DNA from: JAPOXR01 sp965116115
GTDB taxonomy: Bacteria > Pseudomonadota > Alphaproteobacteria > Rhodobacterales > Rhodobacteraceae
Direction of reading: 5' to 3'
Length of the DNA: 64,000 nt
NCBI GenBank assembly: GCA_965116115.1
Contig: OZ220486.1
Coordinates: forward strand, 1,922,001-1,986,000
A program made the position numbers and the translations under genes. Positions 36,193-45,159 of the stretch are shown here, piece by piece. The notes beneath the pieces were generated by a model. The model saw only the letters and a program-made list of their open reading frames with translations. It made no database searches and was not told the origin of the DNA. Positions within the stretch are counted from its first letter, which is position 1. Each line of letters starts with the position of its first letter.

Positions 36193-37367
36193 ACCGCCAT
36201 TACTTTCTTGTGGCCGGTGAGGAATCCGGCGACCGGCTCGGCGCCGGGTTGATGGCCGGGATTCGATCCATTGACGGCGGAGCACGGTTTTCCGGAGTCG
36301 GGGGCGCGGAAATGTCCCGCGCCGGTCTGACGTCTCTGTTCGACCAGAATGATCTGGCAGTGATGGGAATCGCTGAAATTCTTCCCCGGCTGCCTACCCT
36401 TATCTCCAGAATCAAAACAACCGCTGACGCCGCCGTTTCAAGCGGAGCCGATGTCCTGATCACGATCGACAGCCCGGATTTTTCGCTTCGGGTTGCGCGG
36501 CGTGTCCGCAGCGCCCGGCCTGAAATGCTGATTGTCCAATATGTCGCGCCATCGGTTTGGGCATGGAGGGCAGGGCGCACGAAGCGGATGCAGGGGATCG
36601 TTGATCTGGTGCTGACTTTGCTGCCGTTCGAGCCTGAACTCTTCCGTTCGTCAGGCATTGAAGCCGGATTCGTCGGTCATCCGGCGGCCGAACTGCCTCA
36701 ACCGCGCATAAAGGATGAGTCTGAGATCCGGAGACAGTTGAGAATCGGCGATACCGACCCTATTCTTTTGGCGCTGCCGGGATCACGCAAAACAGAAATC
36801 AAGCGCCTTGCGCCGGTGTTCGGATCCGCGGCGGCTCGTTTCGTTGACTGTAACCCTTGCTACAGAGTCGTTGTTCCGGTCGCTGATTCCGTCAGCCAAC
36901 TGGTTCGCCGGGAGACGGCGAAATGGAAAGTCGACACCCGCCTCTTTTTTCCCGCCCGCCACAGCAAGCGGCAAAAGGCTGCGCTTTTCGCGGCCTCAAG
37001 CCTGGCATTGGCCGCGTCGGGAACAGTGACGCTTGAACTTGCGGCCGCAAGAACCCCGACAGTCGTCGCCTATGATGTCAACTGGCTGTCCCGTATGGTC
37101 ATTTCAAAACTTCTGCGCACCGAAACGGTCACGATTGCCAACGTTGTCCTAGGCGCGAAAGTTGTGCCGGAACTGTTGGGAACCCGCTGCGGTCCGCAGC
37201 CGATCACTGAAGAACTTGAGAGATTGCGCTCAGATCCAGATGCGCAGAATTGCCAGTTCACAGCATTCGATGAAGTCTTGCGGAGACTGAGAGCACCCTC
37301 CGGAAACTCTAGGCAAGCTGCTGCGCAAGCCGTGATTGACTTGATCCGGGAGCGGGAAAAGCAATGA
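36189..37367 (+). CDS. lpxB: lipid-A-disaccharide synthase
   Basis: A 392-aa GT19 glycosyltransferase joining UDP-diacylglucosamine and lipid X. Motifs are FLVAGEESGDRLGAGLM, GVGGAEMSRAGLTSLFD, ITIDSPDFSLRVARR, QYVAPSVWAWRAGR and GHPAAELP (VDL-type site), with LLALPGSRKTEIKRL and SGTVTLELAAARTPTVVAY in the C-terminal lobe. Last gene of the envelope run. Confidence 0.96.
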   Translation: MNRHYFLVAGEESGDRLGAGLMAGIRSIDGGARFSGVGGAEMSRAGLTSLFDQNDLAVMGIAEILPRLPTLISRIKTTADAAVSSGADVLITIDSPDFSLRVARRVRSARPEMLIVQYVAPSVWAWRAGRTKRMQGIVDLVLTLLPFEPELFRSSGIEAGFVGHPAAELPQPRIKDESEIRRQLRIGDTDPILLALPGSRKTEIKRLAPVFGSAAARFVDCNPCYRVVVPVADSVSQLVRRETAKWKVDTRLFFPARHSKRQKAALFAASSLALAASGTVTLELAAARTPTVVAYDVNWLSRMVISKLLRTETVTIANVVLGAKVVPELLGTRCGPQPITEELERLRSDPDAQNCQFTAFDEVLRRLRAPSGNSRQAAAQAVIDLIREREKQ

Positions 37368-37515
37368 AAGTTGATCCGAAGATAACGCAGATTCGGATGT
37401 TTAAGGGACCTTTCGCGTTTCGGCCGCTTTCCGCGCCTGTCTGGAGCGGAATCAGCATTTCCCTGCTGGTCTGGAGCAAGGTCTCCGGCAATGGCGTTTT
37501 CAATGCGGGTTTCCC

Positions 37516-37782
37516 ATGAAAGGCCGGCATCCGGCTGACCCGCGTGGTCTGATTCAGGAAGCTTTCAATATCGAGGGCATCACAGAGGCTGAATGCCGCT
37601 CAATCTTTTTTGGCTGGGTGTTTGGGAGCGAAGACGGCGAGGATCTCAGCGGCCCGGTGATCGCGCTGCATCGGTTCTATGCGGCTGAGTATCCTGAGCA
37701 TCCGATGACGCGCGTTCTGGCCGAAGGTTTGATGCCCAAAGCCAGAGCCGCCGGAAGGCGGCGGAAGAATCGCCGCCGCTGA
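37516..37782 (+). CDS. small conserved hypothetical protein
   Basis: An 88-aa protein with DPRGLIQEAFNIEGITEAECRS and IFFGWVFG, followed by PVIALHRFYAAEYPEHPMTRVLAEGL and a basic tail. To my recollection this matches a small uncharacterised family in Rhodobacteraceae. No signal peptide or metal motif is visible. It sits between lpxB and gltA, 148 bp from lpxB, convergent with gltA. Confidence 0.6.
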   Translation: MKGRHPADPRGLIQEAFNIEGITEAECRSIFFGWVFGSEDGEDLSGPVIALHRFYAAEYPEHPMTRVLAEGLMPKARAAGRRRKNRRR

Positions 37783-37798
37783 AGTGATACGGACAGGC

Positions 37799-39100
37799 TC
37801 AGCGGTCGGCGACCGCAACGTACCGGCGCTCGGTTTTGCCGACATACATCTGCCGCGGGCGTCCGATTTTCATCGCGGGGTCAGCGATCATCTCTTTCCA
37901 TTGTGAAATCCACCCGACAGTCCGCGACAGAGCGAAAATCGGGGTGAACATCTCCGTCGGAAAGCCAATGGCATCAAGAATGATTCCGGAATAAAAATCG
38001 ACATTCGGATACAGACGCCGCTCTTGGAAATATTCGTCTTCCAGAGCGATCCGCTCCATTTCTCTGGCTACCTGAAGGGTCGGGTTATTCGAGTCACCCA
38101 ACCCGTCCAGAATCTCGTCCGCCGACTGTTTTATGATCTTGGCGCGCGGATCGAAATTCTTGTAAACTCTGTGTCCGAATCCCATAAGCCTGAAACTGTC
38201 GGCGGGGTCCTTCGCGCGGTTGATAAACTCCGGGATTTTGTCAGGTGACCCGATTTCGCGAAGCATCAACAGACAGGCTTCATTGGCGCCGCCATGCGCG
38301 GGGCCCCACAGGCAAGCGATACCGGCGGCAATGCAGGCGAATGGATTCGCGCCTGATGAGCCGGCCAGGCGAACCGTGGATGTCGAAGCGTTTTGCTCGT
38401 GATCGGCGTGGAGAATGAATATCCGGTCCAGCGCCCGGCTGACGGCAAGCTCCGCCTTGTATTTTTCAGGCGGAACCTTGAAACACATGCGGAGAAAATT
38501 CGCTGCGTATTTGAGGTTGTTCTTGGGAAACACGAACGGCTGGCCGATTGAATACTTGAACGCCATCGCGACAATTGTCGGCAGTTTGGCGATCATGCGG
38601 ATCGAGGCGATCTCCCGCTGCATCGGGTCAGAAATATCTGTTGAATCATGGTAAAACGCCGACATGGCGCCCATCACGCCGGTGATGATCGCCATTGGAT
38701 GGGCATCTCGGCGGAATCCGCGGAAAAAATACGTCATCTGGTCATGCACCATGGTGTGCATTGTCACGCGGGATTCGAAATCCTCCAATTGCGTCCGGTC
38801 GGGCAGTTCTCCATAAAGCAGAAGGTAGCACACTTCGATGAACGAAGACTGTTCGGCGAGTTCGTGCACGGGATAGCCCCGGTAAAGCAGTTCTCCCGCT
38901 TCGCCGTCGATAAATGTGATTTTGGAATCACAAGACGCCGTCGATGTGAATCCGGGGTCGAATGCGAATATACCGGCCGCTTGATACAATTTGCGGATAT
39001 CAACCGCATCCGGACCGATGGAAGGACTCAGTACCGGCAGCGTGTATTGCGCACCGTCAACAGTCAGGGTCGCTGTTCGGTCTGAATTCAATTCTCGCAC
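37799..39100 (-). CDS. gltA: citrate synthase
   Basis: A 433-aa type II (hexameric, Gram-negative) citrate synthase condensing acetyl-CoA and oxaloacetate. Visible are the beta-strand N-terminal domain (TLTVDGAQYTLPVLSPSIG), GFTSTASCDSKITFIDG, the active-site His in ILHADHEQNASTSTVRLAGS, GPAHGGANEA and the second His with GFGHRVYKNFDPRA. Length is normal. It marks the left border of the accessory island. Confidence 0.97.
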   Translation of the reverse strand: MRELNSDRTATLTVDGAQYTLPVLSPSIGPDAVDIRKLYQAAGIFAFDPGFTSTASCDSKITFIDGEAGELLYRGYPVHELAEQSSFIEVCYLLLYGELPDRTQLEDFESRVTMHTMVHDQMTYFFRGFRRDAHPMAIITGVMGAMSAFYHDSTDISDPMQREIASIRMIAKLPTIVAMAFKYSIGQPFVFPKNNLKYAANFLRMCFKVPPEKYKAELAVSRALDRIFILHADHEQNASTSTVRLAGSSGANPFACIAAGIACLWGPAHGGANEACLLMLREIGSPDKIPEFINRAKDPADSFRLMGFGHRVYKNFDPRAKIIKQSADEILDGLGDSNNPTLQVAREMERIALEDEYFQERRLYPNVDFYSGIILDAIGFPTEMFTPIFALSRTVGWISQWKEMIADPAMKIGRPRQMYVGKTERRYVAVADR

Positions 39101-39404
39101 TCCATTGTCAGCGGTTAAGCGGCTGCAGCTTGGCGGGTACTGGCAGATTAAGCCGCCGGCCCGCGCAGCGCGGCATCATGCCGTGTCTGCGCTTATTTCA
39201 AATGCCGCAGCAGGCAAGAGATCCGGACGCACGGCCAGTAGGGCGCACCAATATATCATTTGGCCCCGGAACGCAATGCATCGGGACATCCCCGGTCACG
39301 AAAGGCAAGCGGATTAAGTCAATGCGCGTCAAACTCAAAAAAGCCGGCTGGTATCGCCGCAGCGCGCTGAAGCTCATCAGTTCCGCCGGACTCCTGCCGG
39401 AAAA
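39101..39404. other. gltA upstream region / island border
   Basis: This holds the gltA promoter region. A 35-codon frame at 39321-39426 (MRVKLKKAGWYRR...) runs into the integrase remnant and may be a truncated host gene end. No tRNA attachment site was seen. Confidence 0.35.
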
Positions 39405-39870
39405 CGGGGGATTTCAAAAGCTATAGCCCTGCTCCTGACCGGCTTCCGACGCATGGAAGGATTGGGGTTGGAGCGTACCTGGCTGGACGAAGAAGAATGT
39501 GCTATCCGCCTTCCAGATGCCAAAAGCGGCGCACAGATTTGTGTGATCGGCCAAGCCGTCATCGATCTGCTTTTCGATCAGCCCAAAACCAAGTCCCCGT
39601 TCTTCTTTCCAGCCTATCGGGGCGAGAGTCATTTCATCAGTGTGGTGCGTGTTCTTGGTCCTGTCTGTCGGAAGGCCGGGTTGCCGGACATCACCCCGCA
39701 CACCTTGCGCCACACGGGCGATTTCGGTTTCTCCGAACTGACAATCGCGGTGCTGTTCGGCCATTCCGCCAAGGGTGTCATGCAGTGCTATGTCCACATC
39801 GACTAAGCTCTCAGGATGACGGTTGACCGGGCGGCCGACGAAATGGCTAACTTGCTTGATGGGCGGGCGA
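39405..39870 (+). pseudogene. tyrosine recombinase (phage-type integrase), C-terminal remnant
   Basis: The catalytic domain is partly present. Box I reads ISKAIALLLLTGFRRMEGL with the first Arg, followed by LPDAKSGAQICVIGQAV. Box II reads ITPHTLRHTG, GHSAKGVMQCYVHID with the nucleophile Tyr. Several residues are missing after LRHT (normally a FAS-type segment), a TAA replaces a codon at 39804-39806, and the typical tail (ALRMTVDRAADEMANLLDG) follows in frame. The N-terminal half is absent. It is an inactive relic at the left edge of the island. Confidence 0.8.
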
Positions 39871-39931
39871 CGCCAACGCGCTTTCGTTTCTCGTGCCGTG
39901 ATCGGTCTGAGCGGAAGCTGGAAGCGACTGG

Positions 39932-39974
39932 GCGTGAATGTCCGAAGTTTGCGACAAACTTCAGACACTCACGC
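39932..39974. promoter_or_regulatory. 43-bp imperfect palindrome upstream of abiEi
   Basis: Arms of 20 bp (39932-39951 and 39955-39974) match at 18 of 20 positions around a 3-bp centre. Each arm contains a TGTCCGAA-like half-site. It could be an operator for the antitoxin or a terminator for the integrase; no T run follows, which favours an operator. Confidence 0.6.
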
Positions 39975-40046
39975 TTTGTCCGAAAAATATAAAAATCTTC
40001 GGACGCAAACTTGCCTCTGTCCAAAAAATGCATTATATTTCGGACA
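39939..40046 (+). promoter_or_regulatory. TGTCCGAA operator array in the abiE promoter
   Basis: TGTCCGAA occurs at 39939-39946 and 39977-39984 (direct), and as its complement TTCGGAC(A) at 39998-40004 and 40039-40046, the last touching the antitoxin ATG. A weaker CTGTCCAA lies at 40017-40024. AbiEi antitoxins are known to repress their own promoter by binding inverted repeats. This array is the probable target. Confidence 0.6.
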
Positions 40047-40095
40047 TGGCAACTTTAGCGCATGATACCAACCTTCGATCTCGGCTGTTCGCCCG

Positions 40096-41530
40096 GGGGA
40101 TGTCCCGATTGATGTTGAAACCCGCATGAGCGATGCTGCCTGCCGATTATCTACGCGGCGTCCTTGAGCCGGTCAAGCCGATTCTTTTGACGATGTTCGA
40201 TGAGAGCCTGTTTGAGAACGGGCAGCTGCCTGTACGCCTTGATGCGGCGGAAACCCTTCTCGGCCTCCATCATGCCGGCGGCGGTCCACCGCAGAGCCAT
40301 CCCGGCGTTCCTCCAGCGCTTCACGTTGCGGCAGACCTGCCGGACCGTGCTGTTCATCGATTCGATGATGTTCGTGCTCGCCAGCGACCGCCGCAGCTCT
40401 AACGGCAGGCCGAGCCGGGAGACGGTCAGGACCTCGTCCAGGCCCTCAAGTATCGACCGGGAGACATCCGGCGCCTCCTGTTCGAACCGCTGAGCCAGGC
40501 TGCGCATCAGCCGCTCGGCCTTGTCGGCGTCATCAAGTTCCCAGGCCTGCCTGAGCGTCCGCCGCACGGCGGCGTGATGCTTCACGGCGAGACGGTCGGT
40601 GATGTTGCGGCCCTTGTGAACCTGACAGCGCTGGATAGGGATGTCCGCGCCGAAAGTGCGCCGGACCGCCTTGCTGAGCGCCTTGGCTCCGTCGACGATG
40701 AACAGATAACAGCCCTCCGGATCAAGCCCGCGCTCGATCAGATCGTCAAGCAGAGCCTGCGCGGTCGCGGCGTTCTCCGTCGCGCCTTCGATGACGCCCA
40801 GGGGGCGCTTACGCCCCGACGCGTCAATGCCGACCGCCCCGATCATCAGCAGGCGGTCGCTCAGGTGCAGCCCGTCGATCTGAACCGCGACGAGATCAAG
40901 CTCCGACAGATCGGAAGTCATCCATTCATCAAACTTCGCCTGCGTCAGAGCCTTGAACCGGCGGGACACGGCCGATTTCGACAGCCCGCAGCCCGCCCCG
41001 CAGGGAACCCCGGCCTCCGGAATCCTCACCGCCCGGCGGAACTTGCGGGTCGCTACGTTCGCGGTCATCAAGTTCACCGCCCATCGGTCGAGATAACCGT
41101 CCGCGGAGATTTCTTCCCAGCTCGGCAGAGACATCTCCTTGCCCGCAGCCTTGCAGCGGAGACGCGGACGGTCGATGCCGACCTTGCCGCCGTGAAACCC
41201 GACCTGGGAACGCGTATGGCACTGGCGGTGCCCCGGCTTGTCGGGAGAATGACTGTGACGTTTCCCGGCCAGCCGTTCGGCGTCCTCGTCCATCATCTGC
41301 CGCAGATACGCGATGCCCGTCGTCAGGCAGAATTTCTCGAAACTCTCGGTCACGTCTTCGTACGCCTCTTCGACGAGCGCGTTGATGTTCGGAGCGCTGG
41401 CGGAGGCGCCGGGGAATGTGCTAACGGTTTTCATGGTGTTGCTTCCTTTTCTTCAAAAAATCCCCGAGCTGATTCTCGGGGGAGAGGCAACACCGCCCAT
41501 ATCAAATTCAACATCAAGTGGGACATCCCC
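40096..41530 (-). mobile_element. IS256-family element, copy 1
   Basis: Terminal repeats read GGGGATGTCCCGATTGATGT (from 40096) and, from the right end at 41530, GGGGATGTCCCACTTGATGT. A perfect 8-bp duplication TTCGCCCG flanks it (40088-40095 and 41531-41538). Length 1435 bp. It lies inside codon 17 of the abiEi antitoxin gene. Confidence 0.93.
40151..41434 (-). CDS. IS256-family (Mutator-type) transposase (427 aa)
   Basis: A complete DDE transposase. The core shows LVAVQIDGLHLSD with the first Asp, FIVDGAKALSKAVRRTFG with the second, and LASTNIIESMNSTVRQVCR with the Glu. CQVHKGRNITDRL is the family zinc-like segment. The frame is intact, so the element may be mobile. A degraded relative lies at 62618-63448. 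Confidence 0.93.
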   Translation of the reverse strand: MKTVSTFPGASASAPNINALVEEAYEDVTESFEKFCLTTGIAYLRQMMDEDAERLAGKRHSHSPDKPGHRQCHTRSQVGFHGGKVGIDRPRLRCKAAGKEMSLPSWEEISADGYLDRWAVNLMTANVATRKFRRAVRIPEAGVPCGAGCGLSKSAVSRRFKALTQAKFDEWMTSDLSELDLVAVQIDGLHLSDRLLMIGAVGIDASGRKRPLGVIEGATENAATAQALLDDLIERGLDPEGCYLFIVDGAKALSKAVRRTFGADIPIQRCQVHKGRNITDRLAVKHHAAVRRTLRQAWELDDADKAERLMRSLAQRFEQEAPDVSRSILEGLDEVLTVSRLGLPLELRRSLASTNIIESMNSTVRQVCRNVKRWRNAGMALRWTAAGMMEAEKGFRRIKAYRQLPVLKQALIEHRQKNRLDRLKDAA

Positions 41531-41944
41531 TTCGCCCGGATAGACTCCAGCCCGAACCAGGTCTGGACGCCCAGCGATTTTGCCGACCTTGGCAGCCGGG
41601 CTGCCGTCGACAAGACCCTGCAGCGCCTCGCCGCCGCAGGCGAGCTGCGCCGCATCGACCGCGGTCTCTACGATCAACCCCGCAAGAATAAGCTGACCGG
41701 ACGCCCTGCCGTGCCCGATTATCGCGCCGTCATCCGCGCCGTCACCCGCCGCGGCCAGACGCGGGCCGTGGTGGACGGCATGACCGCCGCCAACGATCTC
41801 GGGCTCACCACTGCTATCCCGGCGCGCATCGAGGTGCTGGCCGACGCGCGCCTGAAACCCATCAAGCTAGGCTCTGTAACCAAAAAATTGACTTGCCAAG
41901 CTGGGTTATGACATGTGGCCGGGCATCCACACCTAAAGGGCAGC

Positions 41945-43735
41945 GTAACTAGTCAGGTAGATTTTTTCGCTTGACGCTGTTTTGTCCGCATGATTGAATC
42001 TCTTGCTGAGAAATCAAGAAACGACATTGAGCGGAACGGCGCAAGCCGCGGATAAGCAGGATATGATTTCAGATCAGTTTTCAGCGGAGCGGGTCCGATG
42101 ACCGGCGGCATTCCGGCGGCGGCGCGGGCTAGGACCGCCGGTCCGTCTTTCGGCCGAGCCGGTCTCAAAGCGAGACTTGCCGCGGCTGTCGCGGACCGTG
42201 ACGCTGCTTTCGCCGAGCGTGATACGATCGCTGCCGTTGCCGAGCGCGATGCGATTGCTGACGAGCGCGATGCCGCCGTTGCCGAGCGTGATGAAGCCGC
42301 CGCGGCGCTTGCGGCTGCGCAGGGCCGCGTTTCCGAGCTTGAGCGGCGTCTGGGAATGAACAGCGGCAACAGTCATAAGCCGCCGTCGAGCGACGGGTTT
42401 TCCAAGCCGGCGACGAAGAAAAAAGCTTCGCCGGGGCGCAGGCCGGGCGGGCAGCCCGGTCATAAGGGGACGACGATGAGCCTTGTCGAGACCCCGGACA
42501 GGGTCGAGGATCATCATCCCGATATCTGCCGCGGATGCGGCGCGTCCCTCGCCGGTGCGGCATCGGAGGGGTATGTCCGGCGGCAGGTCGCGGACATCCC
42601 GCCGGTCGCGCTGGAGACCGTTGAACACCGGGTTCACAGCGCGGTCTGTTCCGGCTGCGGGGCGGTGAGCGCGGGCCGCTTTCCGGAGGGCGTGAAGGCC
42701 CCGGCGCAGTACGGTCCGGGGGTGCGTTCGACGGTGCGTTACCTGTCGGCGGCGCAGATGATCCCGCGCCGGCGGCTGGCCTGGCTGATGAGAGACCTGT
42801 TCGGCGTGGTTGTGTCTCCGGGAACGGTTTCCGCTTTGCTCGACAGCGGCGCCGAAAGGTTTTCCGGTTTCGCCGAGCATGTCGGCGCGGCGGCGGCGAG
42901 GGCCGCGGTCAAGCACATGGATGAGACCGGGGTCCGCGTCGACGGCAGGCTCCGCCAGTTTCACGTCATGTGCACGGAGCTTCTCAGTTTTTTCCGTCTC
43001 GGCGAAAGCCGCGGCGATGTGACCGTGGACGCGACCGGCATCGCGGTTCATGATTTCCAGCAGCCTTACTGGAAGATAGTCGGCGTGAGCCATGCGCACT
43101 GCATCGCTCACCTCCTGCGCGAACTCGAGGCTCTGACGGAGTTTCACGGCGAGGCCTGGTCGGCGGAGATGAGCGAGCTGCTTCAACGGGGCGCGCACGA
43201 AGTCAACGAGGCGGCCCGCGCCGGGGAAACGCTGTCCGCGGAGGCGGCGGTCCGGATCGAAAGAGAGTATGACAGGATCATCGCCGACGCCGTCGCCTGG
43301 CACGAAGCGCTGCCGCCGCTGGTCAGCGGGAAGCGGAAGCGGCGCGGGAGACGGAAAAAACGCAAGGGCCTGAACCTCGTCCTGCGGCTGCGGGATCATC
43401 GGGCGGGCGTCCTGATGTTCACGCGGAACCCGGCGGTGCCGGCGACGAACAACCAAGCCGAGCGGGACCTGCGGATGCTGAAAGCATATCTGAAAATATC
43501 CGGCTGCTATCGGAGCGAGCGCGGCGCCCGCAACCATGCGGTCCTGCGGACGCTGATCGAGACCGCCCGCAAGCAGGGCTGGGACGTCCTTGACGCGCTC
43601 CGGGCGGATCCGGAGGAACTGAAACTCCGGCTGGTCGATTCCTGAAGGAGCTCCGCTCCTGAATCCCGTTCCTCTGAAAACATTCCAATGACCGCCGGCG
43701 GCGGACGACCCCTCTCCGGGAACCTGACTAGTTAC
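41945..43735 (+). mobile_element. IS66-family element, copy 2
   Basis: Ends GTAACTAGTCAGGT / ACCTGACTAGTTAC match copy 1. A perfect 8-bp duplication AGGGCAGC flanks it at 41937-41944 and 43736-43743, within the MITE. 1791 bp, single transposase gene. Confidence 0.93.
42098..43645 (+). CDS. IS66-family transposase (515 aa)
   Basis: Same architecture as the copy at 20883: an N-terminal coiled coil with expanded AERD heptads, NSGNSHKPPSSDGFSKPATK, paired CxxC segments (CRGCGASL, CSGCGAVS), VKHMDETGVRVDGRLRQFH, and the C-terminal NNQAERDLRMLKAYLKISGC. The frame is open. The two copies differ most in the heptad region (extra AIADERDAAVAERD units). Confidence 0.92.
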   Translation: MTGGIPAAARARTAGPSFGRAGLKARLAAAVADRDAAFAERDTIAAVAERDAIADERDAAVAERDEAAAALAAAQGRVSELERRLGMNSGNSHKPPSSDGFSKPATKKKASPGRRPGGQPGHKGTTMSLVETPDRVEDHHPDICRGCGASLAGAASEGYVRRQVADIPPVALETVEHRVHSAVCSGCGAVSAGRFPEGVKAPAQYGPGVRSTVRYLSAAQMIPRRRLAWLMRDLFGVVVSPGTVSALLDSGAERFSGFAEHVGAAAARAAVKHMDETGVRVDGRLRQFHVMCTELLSFFRLGESRGDVTVDATGIAVHDFQQPYWKIVGVSHAHCIAHLLRELEALTEFHGEAWSAEMSELLQRGAHEVNEAARAGETLSAEAAVRIEREYDRIIADAVAWHEALPPLVSGKRKRRGRRKKRKGLNLVLRLRDHRAGVLMFTRNPAVPATNNQAERDLRMLKAYLKISGCYRSERGARNHAVLRTLIETARKQGWDVLDALRADPEELKLRLVDS

Positions 43736-44115
43736 AGGGCAGCAAGGGATTTTAACATCATCTTGTTGCCGATTTCTTAGACGATACCAAGTATTGGTCA
43801 AGCCCTTCAATTTTTTTGGGTACACAACCTAGGCAACCAAGAGATCTGCTTCAAGTTCGCCGCGCCTAGCCGCCTCTATTGGGCTGGCCGGCCGGCGATG
43901 CGCGTTGTTCAGGCACTGCACTGGATGCGGGACATGCTCGCGCAGGACGATGAGCGGATCCGCGTTCATGCCGCGCTGCGCCGCTTCTTCGCCGACCCAC
44001 GGCACGGGCAGGCGATCCGCGACGATCTGCGTGCTGGTCTGTCCGCACTGCCCATCTGGATGCAGGAGTTCTTGCGAGGCCTGCTCAGCGCAACCGATGC
44101 GGACAAGGGTCAACC

Positions 44116-45159
44116 ATGACCAGCTCCGCATACAGGCAAGTCATCGCCGCGCCGCCGGGTGACCGGCTTGATCTGTTTCTCAACACCGCCAATCGGCTCG
44201 GCACACCGATCGGCAATGTCGAAAAGGATTTCTGGGTCTGCTGGACGCTGAATGCCCTCTATCACGCACGACCTGCTGAAGTGCCTCGCCTCCTGTTGAA
44301 GGGCGGCACATTGCTGTCGAAAGCCTATGGTCTGATCAAGCGTTTTTCCGAGGACATCGACGTCACGGTCTTCCGCGGCGACCTCGACGAGGCCGCTTCG
44401 GTCGAGGAACTGGAGGCGCTGTCAAACAAGAAGCGTCGTGCCAGGCTCGACGCGATCCGGAAGGCCTGCCGTGCCTACATTACAGGCCCGCTCCACGATT
44501 TCCTCAGCGGGCAACTCGCCGAGGCCACCAATGGCGCCGGACGTGTCGAGATCGACGAATCCGATCTTGACGGACAGACATTGCTCGTCTGGTATCCCGA
44601 GGCCGAGCCGTGCGATAACGTCTATGTTCGACCCGCCGTGAGGATCGAATCCGGCGCGAAGTCAGCGCTCGATCCCCACCGTCACGCTGCAATTCGGCCT
44701 TATGTCAGTGACGAGGTCGGCAGGCTCGATCTGACAGTCGCCGACGTCACCACCATCGAAGCCACCCGCACCTTCTGGGACAAGGTGGTGATCGCCCATG
44801 GCTTGCGGCGCTGGTACGAACGGCGTGGTGTGCTCCGGCAGGAAGGCCAGCGCGTGTCGCGGCATTATTACGATCTGCACTGCCTGCTTGGCTCCGAAGT
44901 CGGAAAAGCGGCGCTTGCAGATCAGGATCTTGGCGCTGATTGCGTGCGCCACGCACGCATGTTCTTCGACCGCCCAGATTACGATTTGGCTTCCGCCGTC
45001 CCCGGCACGTTTGCGGCCGCGCCGGTCGGCGAGATGATAGACGCGCTCAGACGCGACTATGCCAACACGATGGCCATGATCTTTGGGGTATCTCCCACAT
45101 TCGAAGAGGTTCTGGTATCAGTTGCTCAAATTGAGTGGATCATAAATGATGGAATCTAG
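44116..45159 (+). CDS. abiEii: AbiEii-type toxin, nucleotidyltransferase family
   Basis: A 347-aa AbiEii/AbiGii-type toxin of the nucleotidyltransferase superfamily, acting in phage-abortive infection by blocking growth. The active-site pattern is LKGGTLLSKAYG (GG-T ... S, 61-72) followed by RFSEDIDVTVF (76-86) with the two Asp. FWDKVVIAHGLRRWYERRG and SRHYYDLHCL match the family C-terminal half. It begins inside the antitoxin stop (ATGA). The frame is intact, but the stop TAG is formed by the edge of an IS630-type end, so the last residues may be lost. Expression is uncertain because the operon is cut by IS256, the MITE and IS66. Confidence 0.9.
   Translation: MTSSAYRQVIAAPPGDRLDLFLNTANRLGTPIGNVEKDFWVCWTLNALYHARPAEVPRLLLKGGTLLSKAYGLIKRFSEDIDVTVFRGDLDEAASVEELEALSNKKRRARLDAIRKACRAYITGPLHDFLSGQLAEATNGAGRVEIDESDLDGQTLLVWYPEAEPCDNVYVRPAVRIESGAKSALDPHRHAAIRPYVSDEVGRLDLTVADVTTIEATRTFWDKVVIAHGLRRWYERRGVLRQEGQRVSRHYYDLHCLLGSEVGKAALADQDLGADCVRHARMFFDRPDYDLASAVPGTFAAAPVGEMIDALRRDYANTMAMIFGVSPTFEEVLVSVAQIEWIINDGI

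Larger units (their letters stand above)
41870..43829. mobile_element. 161-bp MITE of the IS5/IS427 type, interrupted by IS66
   Basis: The two halves are 41870-41944 and 43744-43829. The outer ends are inverted repeats: GGCTCTGTAACCAAAAAATTG on the left (first 20 given here as GGCTCTGTAACCAAAAAATT), and GGTTGTGTACCCAAAAAAAT read from the right. TA duplications lie at 41868-41869 and 43830-43831. The GGTTGTGT tip is shared with the IS5 at 1799-2717. No coding capacity remains. Excision of the MITE with one TA restores the antitoxin reading PIKLGNQEI. Confidence 0.85.
40046..44119 (+). pseudogene. abiEi: AbiEi-type antitoxin gene split by IS256 and by MITE+IS66
   Basis: Three pieces (40046-40095, 41539-41869, 43832-44119) join exactly when the insertions are removed at their target duplications, giving 669 nt, a 222-aa frame with no lesion. 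The product begins MATLAHDTNLRSRLFARIDS, continues WTPSDFADLGSRAAVDKTLQ and RRIDRGLYDQP (winged-helix DUF6088/AbiEi N-terminus), and ends with APSRLYWAGRPAMRVVQALH and HGQAIRDDLRAGL. It is the transcriptional repressor and antitoxin of a type IV system. The stop overlaps the toxin start (ATGA). As it stands no full antitoxin can be made. Confidence 0.85.

Noticed and set aside
40574..41911. 445-aa plus-strand ORF ending in an AbiEi-like sequence
   Set aside because: The first two thirds are antisense to the IS256 transposase. Only 41539-41869 is real coding sequence, the middle piece of the split antitoxin.
42074..43825. 583-aa minus-strand ORF
   Set aside because: It is antisense to IS66 transposase copy 2; the same shadow appears opposite copy 1 at 20844-22169.
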